Shown one piece after another: positions 1 through 5,049 of a stretch of 5,049 nt of DNA. The stretch's first letter is position 1, and every line of letters begins with the position of its first letter. Both the position numbers and the translations under genes were made by a program. Source of the DNA: Pseudomonadota bacterium (lineage in GTDB: Bacteria > Pseudomonadota > Alphaproteobacteria > HIMB59 > GCA-002718135); NCBI GenBank assembly GCA_027625355.1, contig JAQBWI010000083.1:1-5049 (forward strand). The letters are read 5' to 3'. Below the pieces are notes generated by a model. The model ran no database searches. It was not told the origin of the DNA and saw nothing but the letters and a program-made list of their open reading frames with translations.

Positions 1-183
1 TTTTGCTCCATATTTTTCATATTCCTCATTTTTAAAAGTTCGCTTATCACATGGCTGAACAAGTATATTAATATTAGGATATTTTTTTATTATTTCTGAT
101 ACTTGATTAGGCGCTATAGGGGCACGACTTTCATCAAAACGACTTTCTTTTATAATACCTATGGAGTGTATTTTTTCTCTCAT
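1..183 (-). CDS. Lysine-ketoglutarate reductase-like / alanine dehydrogenase-PNT N-domain protein, 5' part only
   Basis: Only the first 61 residues are visible; the gene runs off the left edge with its reading frame open. It starts at an ATG that shares four bases (ATGA) with the stop of the saccharopine dehydrogenase gene upstream, so the two are almost certainly one transcript with coupled translation. The N-terminus reads IGIIKESRFDESRAPIAPNQ (residues 8-27), the pattern that opens the alanine dehydrogenase/transhydrogenase N-terminal domain, with the conserved Lys12, Glu18, Arg20 and Pro25. A VQP segment (42-44) and an EEYEKYGA segment (53-60) resemble the lysine-ketoglutarate reductase/LYS1-type branch more than true alanine dehydrogenases. 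In that branch the enzyme condenses lysine with 2-oxoglutarate to give saccharopine, which fits the neighbour that would oxidise it. The NAD(P)-binding domain lies outside the window, so cofactor and exact reaction are inferred. The alternatives are alanine dehydrogenase or a lysine-forming saccharopine dehydrogenase. Confidence 0.75.
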   Translation of the reverse strand, partial: MREKIHSIGIIKESRFDESRAPIAPNQVSEIIKKYPNINILVQPCDKRTFKNEEYEKYGAK

Positions 184-1304
184 AAATTATTTTTAATAAC
201 AATTTTATATTCTTCAAAAGTTTTAAAAAAATAATTTATTAAATTTTCATCATGGGGTGCAGCATGAACTCCGCTTTGTATTTTATTTTGAGTAATTAAA
301 TCAATCGCACAAGATAAAGTAATTGAAACTAATTTACCCATTGCAGTATTTTCACCAGATCCTTTTTCATCTAAGAAATAAAATCCGTTAAATACTTGCT
401 GATTATCTTTGTGAGCTAATAACTTTACAAATAAAACTACGCGGTCTTGTTCATTTGGCAGATATGGGTGTTTTTTCCATAAATCTTTTCCTAAATTATC
501 AATCTGCTGATTAAGTTCAGGGGATTTATTATCAAGTATTTTAAAAATATCAGTCCAAGCATTTTCCCACCCATTTAATCGTAAAGTGCCCCTAACAAAT
601 TCTTTAGTCTTCCATTTGGGATCAAAATTATATTCTGAGATATATGGGGTAGAATCTCTATTTGGGTAAGCTTCATACATTTCATTATTAACATCATATT
701 TCCCAACATTTTTATAAGGAGTCTCAATAACGGTCTCATAATCTCTTACGAATTTTGCATCATTATTTAGAGCTTTAATAACTCCAACAGGTGACCAGCT
801 AAACTTATATTTAAAATCATTAGGAATTGCAGGAAAGCCTCCACAATAAGAATGATATGTTACATCTATGTTATTTAAGTTTTTATCTTTTAATTTTTTA
901 ACAAGTAAATGGGAAAAGAAGTGATCGATTCCTGGGTCAAGACCAACCTCATTTACAAATACTAAATTATTTTTTTTAGCCTCATTGTTTAAGTCCCTCA
1001 TATCAGGGGAGATATAACTACTAGTAGCAAAATGACATTTTTTATCCATACATAATTTCGCAATAGTTAAATGGTGACTAGCTGGTAATTGTGAAACAAC
1101 TATATCACCAGCGTTTAAAGAATTACTAAGAGATTGTATGTCAAATTTTCTAGCTACAACATTTTGTTTATTTATATGATTAATACTGTGTTCTGCTTTT
1201 TCTAGAGTTCTATTCCAAATTGTAAAATTATCATAGTTTGTTGCTATTCTTCTAATACCAGGAATAGATGATAATCCAGTACCTAACCAATGAATATGTT
1301 GCAT
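180..1304 (-). CDS. Saccharopine dehydrogenase family protein (glutamate-forming SDH, as in LKR/SDH)
   Basis: A 374-residue cytosolic oxidoreductase, complete and of a length reasonable for a stand-alone SDH. The expected reaction is oxidation of saccharopine to glutamate plus 2-aminoadipate 6-semialdehyde, the second step of lysine breakdown. An N-terminal Rossmann fold has its glycine motif in WLGTG (6-10). The second strand ends in WNRT (30-33), and Arg32 in place of an acidic residue suggests NADP rather than NAD. The catalytic/substrate domain shows family blocks: NEVGLDPGIDH (118-128), YCGGFP (153-158), YKFSWSP (166-172) and VRGTL (237-241), with GVHAAP (345-350) near the C-terminus. 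I chose the ATG at 1302-1304 because the Rossmann strand begins only three residues later; no Shine-Dalgarno sequence precedes it. The gene overlaps the downstream LKR-like gene by four bases. A broader saccharopine-reductase-like role is possible, but the partner gene argues for lysine catabolism. Confidence 0.86.
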   Translation of the reverse strand: MQHIHWLGTGLSSIPGIRRIATNYDNFTIWNRTLEKAEHSINHINKQNVVARKFDIQSLSNSLNAGDIVVSQLPASHHLTIAKLCMDKKCHFATSSYISPDMRDLNNEAKKNNLVFVNEVGLDPGIDHFFSHLLVKKLKDKNLNNIDVTYHSYCGGFPAIPNDFKYKFSWSPVGVIKALNNDAKFVRDYETVIETPYKNVGKYDVNNEMYEAYPNRDSTPYISEYNFDPKWKTKEFVRGTLRLNGWENAWTDIFKILDNKSPELNQQIDNLGKDLWKKHPYLPNEQDRVVLFVKLLAHKDNQQVFNGFYFLDEKGSGENTAMGKLVSITLSCAIDLITQNKIQSGVHAAPHDENLINYFFKTFEEYKIVIKNNL

Positions 1305-1368
1305 AGAATTAATTTACTTTTAATTTATAAAGATTACTACAATAAAAGATGAAAGAAAGCGGTAAAAA
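1305..1368. promoter_or_regulatory. Divergent intergenic region between SDH and TauE genes, candidate promoters both ways
   Basis: This 64-bp AT-rich gap must hold the start signals for both the SDH-LKR pair and the TauE-AspC pair. For the plus strand, TACAAT at 1338-1343 is one mismatch from the sigma-70 -10 consensus, with a poor -35-like TTTACT at 1313-1318 and a 19-bp spacer. For the minus strand, the best -10 is TATAAA (complement of 1325-1330) with no good -35. In DNA this AT-rich such matches arise easily, so the individual boxes are weak. I see no clear operator dyad. Confidence 0.3.
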
Positions 1369-2178
1369 TTGGTAAGTTTGATAATTATTTTTCTAATTAC
1401 AGGAATTGTTTCTGGTTTTATGGCCGGACTATTGGGTGTTGGTGGAGGTATCATAATAGTCCCAATAAGTTATTTTGTTCTTCTTTACCTAAATTACTCT
1501 GCAGATTATGCAATGCATATTGCAATTGCTTCATCTTTAGGAATAATTTGCTTTACTTCAATTTCATCAATACGAACGCATATCAAACTTAATAATGTGA
1601 ATTATGCAATTCTGAGATCTTGGGCTCCAGGTATCGCATTAGGGTCCTTAATTGGCTCTTATAGTGCAAGTCTAATCTCTGGAGAAATATTGGTAAATAT
1701 TTTTATTTTTTTAGCTTTTCTAATTGCATTAAATATGGCTTTTCAAAAAGATCCTATAATAATCTCAAACGATCTTCCGAAATCAAAAATAATTAATTTG
1801 ATTATCAGTTATTTAATAGGATTTATGTCAGTTTTAATTGGAATAGGAGGGGGAAGTTTTAGTGTTCCGACCCTTACTATGTTTTCTAAAAAAATACATG
1901 AAGCAGTGGGTACGTCAGCAGCACTAGGTTTTTTTATAGCGTTTCCAGGAGCAATTATTTTCATGTTTTCTGCTCCTGATATTAATTCTCTACCTCCTTT
2001 TACTTATGGATATCTAAATTTAGCTATTGTTTTATTAGTCTCGTCAACAAGTATTTTTAGTGCAAATTTAGGAGCTAAGGTTTCCGTTAATGTAAACAAA
2101 ATTACTTTAAGAAGAATATTTTCAATTTTTTTATTGTTTACATGCATAAGTCTAATTATTGAGCATTATATAATTTGA
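1369..2178 (+). CDS. TauE/SafE-family (sulfite exporter-like) membrane permease
   Basis: A 269-residue inner-membrane protein, normal for this family, with about eight hydrophobic segments. The family signature appears twice, as expected from its internal duplication: GLLGVGGGIIIVP at 20-32 in the first half and LIGIGGGSFSVPTL at 156-169 in the second. Each is followed by a helix with an SSLG/SAALG element (55-58 and 183-187). Characterised relatives export sulfite, sulfoacetate or other organosulfur and organic anions, but substrate cannot be read from sequence. An in-frame TAA at 1363-1365 rules out a start further upstream. The first in-frame start is TTG at 1369, which keeps the whole first helix; the alternatives are TTG at 1378 or an ATG near 1420, which would cut into the first signature. 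A purine-rich GAAAGAAAG at 1351-1359 lies upstream but is not a good ribosome binding site. The aminotransferase gene follows after 4 bp, implying a shared transcript. Confidence 0.9.
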   Translation: MVSLIIIFLITGIVSGFMAGLLGVGGGIIIVPISYFVLLYLNYSADYAMHIAIASSLGIICFTSISSIRTHIKLNNVNYAILRSWAPGIALGSLIGSYSASLISGEILVNIFIFLAFLIALNMAFQKDPIIISNDLPKSKIINLIISYLIGFMSVLIGIGGGSFSVPTLTMFSKKIHEAVGTSAALGFFIAFPGAIIFMFSAPDINSLPPFTYGYLNLAIVLLVSSTSIFSANLGAKVSVNVNKITLRRIFSIFLLFTCISLIIEHYII

Positions 2179-2182
2179 AACT

Positions 2183-3385
2183 ATGACTTTTATTGCTGAC
2201 AGATTAAAAAGAATTAAACCTTCAATGACTGTAGGTATTAACATCAAAGCTAATGCTTTAAGAGCTGAAGGTAAAGATGTATTGGTGTTAGCTGCTGGAG
2301 AGCCTGATTTTGATACACCCCTTAATATAAGAAAAGCAGCTTCTGAAGCAATAGATTCTGGTCAAACAAGATATGTGCCTGGAAAAGGAACTCCAGCACT
2401 TCAAAAAGCTATTCAATCAAAGTTTTTAAATGATAATAACCTTCAATATGATTTGGATGAAATCATAGTGGGTGTTGGAGGAAAGCATATAATTTATAAT
2501 GCTATGATGGCAACAATTAATCCCAATGATGAAGTAATTATCCCTGCGCCTTTTTGGGTGAGTTATCCTGATATTGTTTTATTAGCAGAAGGAAAACCAG
2601 TCATAGTTCAGTGTCCAGAAAATCAAAACTTTAAGATAACAGCAGATCAATTAGAAAAAAATATTACTGATAAAACAAAATGGCTGATGTTGAATAGTCC
2701 AAGTAATCCAACTGGTAGTCTTTATTCCAAACACGAACTTAAACAATTAGCTGAGGTACTTTTAGAGTATCCAAATGTTTTAGTAATGTCTGATGATATT
2801 TATGAGAAAGTCATCTATGATAATTTAGAATTTGCAACAATAGCTTCTGTAGAACCTAAACTAAAAGATAGGTGCTTAACTTTAAATGGAGTGTCTAAAG
2901 CTTATTGTATGACTGGTTGGAGATTAGGTTATTGCGGTGCCTCAAAAGAAATTATTGCAGCAATGAATAAAATTCAATCTCAAAGCACAACTTCCACTTC
3001 CTCAATTTCAATGGCTGCAGCGGTAGAGGCATTAAATGGACCTCAAGAATTTATAACAAATCATAATAAGGCATTTGTTAGAAGAAGAGATTTAGTAGTG
3101 AATTTATTAAATAATATTGATGGTTTAAGTTGTTTAACTCCTCAAGGAGCATTTTATGTTTATCCTTCGTGTGAAGGTGTATTGGGCAAAGAAACTCCTG
3201 AAGGAAAAGAAATTTCTAATGATGAAGATTTTATGACATATCTTTTAGAGAGTGAAGGAATAGCTGGTGTTCATGGCGCTGCTTTTGGCTTATCTCCCTA
3301 TTTTAGATTGTCGTATGCAACAAGTGATGAAATTTTAAAAGATGCTTGTGCTAGAATAAAACGAGCTTGCGAAAAACTTAAGTAA
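2183..3385 (+). CDS. aspC: Class I aspartate aminotransferase (PLP-dependent, subgroup I-gamma type)
   Basis: A complete 400-residue cytosolic fold-type I PLP enzyme, expected to interconvert aspartate + 2-oxoglutarate with oxaloacetate + glutamate. It shows AGEPDFDTP at 38-46, GGK at 99-101, SPSNPTG at 172-178 (Asn175 next to the cofactor) and SDDIY at 203-207 (Asp and Tyr that contact PLP). SKAYCMTGWRLGY at 238-250 holds the Schiff-base lysine Lys239, and RLSYAT at 375-380 has the substrate alpha-carboxylate arginine Arg375. The early RIKPS (10-14) and GGK lysine match the Thermus/Rhizobium-type enzymes rather than the E. coli AspC type. Some alphaproteobacterial members of this group also transaminate prephenate to arogenate, so a second role in tyrosine/phenylalanine synthesis is possible. 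The ATG lies 4 bp after the permease stop without a Shine-Dalgarno sequence, so translation is probably coupled. The 3' end overlaps the converging pyruvate kinase gene by 8 bp. Confidence 0.93.
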   Translation: MTFIADRLKRIKPSMTVGINIKANALRAEGKDVLVLAAGEPDFDTPLNIRKAASEAIDSGQTRYVPGKGTPALQKAIQSKFLNDNNLQYDLDEIIVGVGGKHIIYNAMMATINPNDEVIIPAPFWVSYPDIVLLAEGKPVIVQCPENQNFKITADQLEKNITDKTKWLMLNSPSNPTGSLYSKHELKQLAEVLLEYPNVLVMSDDIYEKVIYDNLEFATIASVEPKLKDRCLTLNGVSKAYCMTGWRLGYCGASKEIIAAMNKIQSQSTTSTSSISMAAAVEALNGPQEFITNHNKAFVRRRDLVVNLLNNIDGLSCLTPQGAFYVYPSCEGVLGKETPEGKEISNDEDFMTYLLESEGIAGVHGAAFGLSPYFRLSYATSDEILKDACARIKRACEKLK

Positions 3386-3392
3386 GCTTTTT
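3371..3392. terminator. Possible bidirectional terminator: palindrome spanning the two convergent stop codons
   Basis: The arms AAAAACTTA (3372-3380) and TAAGCTTTT (3383-3391) are complementary at eight of nine positions around a 2-nt centre. Both stop codons sit inside: TAA of the aminotransferase gene at 3383-3385 and TAA of pyruvate kinase as the complement of 3378-3380. The outer halves are A-runs on one side and T-runs on the other, so either transcript would end in a short hairpin running into U residues. The stem is short, AU-rich and has a very tight loop, so it would be a weak intrinsic terminator at best. Confidence 0.3.
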
Positions 3393-4817
3393 ATCTTCAA
3401 TAATTTTTGCTATTCTTAACAAATTAGTTGACCCAGCATTTCCAAAAGGAACTCCTGCTGTAATAATGACGCTATCATCAGCTTTAACTAAATTTTTATT
3501 TTTTACAACACTGCATGCTATATTTACCATCTCAGTAGTATTGGCTGCATCTTGCATTGAGTGGCATGAATTTACCCCCCAAGCAATTTGCATTTTTCTT
3601 GCTGTTTTTATATTAGGAGATAGACCAATTATTTGCACTGGGGCTCTTTCACGTGCCATTCGCAATGTAGTTTTTCCGCTTACTGAAAAAGTTATTATCG
3701 CCCTCGCTCCTGCTTTATTTGCGATAAAGTAAGCGGCACTGGTAATTGCGTCTGTATCATCAAATGTTTTTAAACTTTCAGTATTTTCAATTGATAAATC
3801 AAAATTATTTTTATCTTTTTCAACATTTTCAATAATACTATTCATTGTTGAGACTGATTCAATAGGATATTCACCAACAGCAGACTCGCCTGATAACATA
3901 ACAGCATCAGTCCCATCATAAATTGCATTAGCAACATCAGAAGCTTCAGCTCTTGTTGGAACTAGATTGGATATCATACTTTCTAGCATTTGTGTCGCCA
4001 CAACTACTGGCTTTCCAAAATGACGACATCTTTTAATAATATTTTTTTGAACTATTGGAACTTTTTCAGTCGGCATTTCTACACCAAGGTCACCTCTTGC
4101 AATCATAATACCATCAGCAACTTTAATGATTTCATCAATATTTTTAACAGCAGATGGTTTTTCTATTTTAGCCATTACCATTGCTTTCCCATCAACTATT
4201 TTCTTTAATTTAATTATATCATCAGCTTGTTGAACAAAAGAAAGAGCAACCCAATCAACATTCATTTCAAGAGCTATTTGCAAATCTGCTCTGTCCTTGT
4301 TTGTCATTGAGTCAATAGGAAGAATTACATCAGGAATATTTACACCTTTATTGTTTGAAATGATTCCGTCATTTAAAACCTCAGTGATTAATTTATCTTT
4401 ATGTTGCTCAACAACTTGTAATCTTATTCTGCCATCATTTATTAAAAGTGTTCTGTTAGGTGTTAAATGATCATAAATTTCAGAATGAGGAAAATTAACT
4501 CTTTTGTCATCACCTAAATCTGAATTTGTATCTAAGATAAATTTTTGTCCTTTTTTTAGAGACTCTTCGGTATTTTTAAACTCTCCAACTCGAAGTTTTG
4601 GGCCTTGTAAATCAGCTAATATACATGACGCATGTTGATATTTTTCCTCTAAATTTCTTATACTTTCTAAATTTTGACGATGAGTTTCTACTGATCCATG
4701 AGAAAAATTTAGTCTAAAAACATCGCATCCAGCCTTAAAAAGGCTCTCAATTTTATCACTTGAAGATGATGCAGGACCTAATGTTGCTAAAATTTTAGCT
4801 TTTCTATTACGTTTCAT
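3378..4817 (-). CDS. pyk: Pyruvate kinase
   Basis: A complete 479-residue glycolytic enzyme that converts phosphoenolpyruvate and ADP to pyruvate and ATP, of the usual bacterial length. The N-terminal ATLGPAS (11-17) and FRLNFSHG (34-41) carry the phosphate-binding Arg35, Asn37 and Ser39. Asp69 and QGPKLR (71-76) follow, and the B-domain lid occupies roughly 77-165. MAKIEKP (215-221) gives the catalytic Lys217 and metal ligand Glu219, with IARGDLGVE (239-247) and its metal ligand Asp243 after it. VATQMLES (273-280) has Thr275, and PTRAEASDVANA (287-298) completes the active site. The C-terminal regulatory domain spans about 345-479. The region around 103-110 (DDKRVNFP) carries basic residues and no glutamate, which suggests the potassium-independent group, but only an alignment can settle this. 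It is transcribed away from the DUF1244 gene, an arrangement shared with other alphaproteobacteria. No Shine-Dalgarno sequence is seen upstream. Confidence 0.97.
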   Translation of the reverse strand: MKRNRKAKILATLGPASSSSDKIESLFKAGCDVFRLNFSHGSVETHRQNLESIRNLEEKYQHASCILADLQGPKLRVGEFKNTEESLKKGQKFILDTNSDLGDDKRVNFPHSEIYDHLTPNRTLLINDGRIRLQVVEQHKDKLITEVLNDGIISNNKGVNIPDVILPIDSMTNKDRADLQIALEMNVDWVALSFVQQADDIIKLKKIVDGKAMVMAKIEKPSAVKNIDEIIKVADGIMIARGDLGVEMPTEKVPIVQKNIIKRCRHFGKPVVVATQMLESMISNLVPTRAEASDVANAIYDGTDAVMLSGESAVGEYPIESVSTMNSIIENVEKDKNNFDLSIENTESLKTFDDTDAITSAAYFIANKAGARAIITFSVSGKTTLRMARERAPVQIIGLSPNIKTARKMQIAWGVNSCHSMQDAANTTEMVNIACSVVKNKNLVKADDSVIITAGVPFGNAGSTNLLRIAKIIEDKKLT

Positions 4818-4875
4818 TTATTTTATATGTGTTTATATATTTAATTTAACTAAATTTAAACTTAATTGAGTCATT
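4818..4875. promoter_or_regulatory. Divergent AT-rich promoter gap between pyk and the DUF1244 gene
   Basis: These 58 bp contain very few G or C bases and must start both genes. On the minus strand, TATAAA (complement of 4832-4837) with an upstream TTTAAA at a 17-bp spacing could drive pyk with a leader of only about 8 nt. A second TATAAA (complement of 4822-4827) would give an essentially leaderless message. On the plus strand the region is too uniform to choose a -10. TTGAG at 4866-4870, just before the DUF1244 ATG, is at most a weak ribosome binding site. Box assignments are guesses; the promoter role is inferred from gene orientation. Confidence 0.35.
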
Positions 4876-5049
4876 ATGAATAAAAAATTTGATAGAGAAT
4901 TATTAGCAGATGTTGCTGAAAGATTAATAACACATTTGCAAAAAAGAACTGATGTTCAAAACATAGATTTAATGAACTTGTCAGGGTTTTGTAGAAACTG
5001 CTTATCCAAATGGTATTTAGCAGCAGCTGAAAAAAAAAAAATCTCTTTA
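4876..5049 (+). CDS. DUF1244 family protein, N-terminal 58 residues
   Basis: The gene starts at ATG 4876 and is still open at the right edge. Family members are small proteins of roughly 95-100 residues, so a little over half is visible. The start is supported by the short N-terminus before RLITHLQKRTDVQNIDLMNL (residues 16-35). It is followed by the family hallmark GFCRNCLSKWY (37-47), where Cys39 and Cys42 form a CxxC-like pair. DUF1244 is widespread in alphaproteobacteria and some other proteobacteria. Its function is unknown to me; the two cysteines invite metal binding or redox chemistry as hypotheses only. In many alphaproteobacteria it sits beside pyruvate kinase, often near an N-formylglutamate amidohydrolase gene, and the divergent pyk here fits that pattern. 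A run of twelve A (5030-5041) encodes the EKKKI stretch at residues 52-56; the frame stays consistent with family spacing across it. Confidence 0.92.
   Translation, partial: MNKKFDRELLADVAERLITHLQKRTDVQNIDLMNLSGFCRNCLSKWYLAAAEKKKISL

Noticed and set aside
3466..3732. An 88-codon open frame on the plus strand inside the pyruvate kinase gene
   Set aside because: It lies antisense to a strongly conserved coding region, has no recognisable motif, and is expected by chance opposite a low-GC gene.
3990..4208. A 72-codon open frame on the plus strand inside the pyruvate kinase gene
   Set aside because: It is antisense to the pyruvate kinase active-site region; its odd composition, rich in Asn, Phe, His and Tyr, is typical of a shadow frame.
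4838..4866. Apparent inverted and direct repeats made of TTTAA/AAATT units upstream of DUF1244
   Set aside because: The arms match only imperfectly and consist almost wholly of A and T, so they are not distinguishable from composition bias.
1..5049. Search for a mobile element, CRISPR array, tRNA, riboswitch, toxin-antitoxin or defence cassette
   Set aside because: Apart from two gaps of 64 and 58 bp, all bases are in recognisable metabolic, transport or DUF1244 genes, and neither gap holds repeats or structured RNA that I can see.

Overview
This AT-rich window (about 30% GC by eye) looks like a streamlined, free-living alphaproteobacterium, most likely a marine SAR11-like lineage. The reasons are low GC, very dense packing, almost no Shine-Dalgarno sequences, and a divergent pyruvate kinase/DUF1244 pair of the alphaproteobacterial type. 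The lineage is an inference; no rRNA or other taxonomic marker is present.

The layout is six genes, two of them cut by the window edges. From the left, two minus-strand genes overlap by 4 bp (ATGA). The upstream one (180-1304) is a saccharopine dehydrogenase of the glutamate-forming type. The downstream one (1-183, incomplete) has an alanine dehydrogenase/lysine-ketoglutarate reductase N-terminal domain. Together they look like a split version of the bifunctional LKR/SDH enzyme of lysine catabolism. A 64-bp gap separates them from a divergent plus-strand pair: a TauE/SafE-family membrane permease (1369-2178, probable TTG start), then 4 bp later a class I aspartate aminotransferase (2183-3385). 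The aminotransferase gene converges on and overlaps by 8 bp with the minus-strand pyruvate kinase gene (3378-4817). The two stop codons lie in a small palindrome that may act as a bidirectional terminator. A 58-bp AT-rich gap then separates pyruvate kinase from a divergent DUF1244 gene (4876 to the right edge).

The gene set concerns central amino-acid and carbon metabolism: lysine to glutamate and aminoadipate semialdehyde, glutamate/aspartate transamination, and PEP to pyruvate. It also includes one export-type permease whose substrate cannot be read from sequence. The only noncoding DNA is the two divergent gaps. I see no mobile element, CRISPR array, RNA gene or integration site, and no convincing evidence of an undescribed system. 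The most interesting points are the split and reordered LKR/SDH module, the tight TauE-AspC coupling, the palindromic convergent stops, and an A12 run inside the DUF1244 gene.
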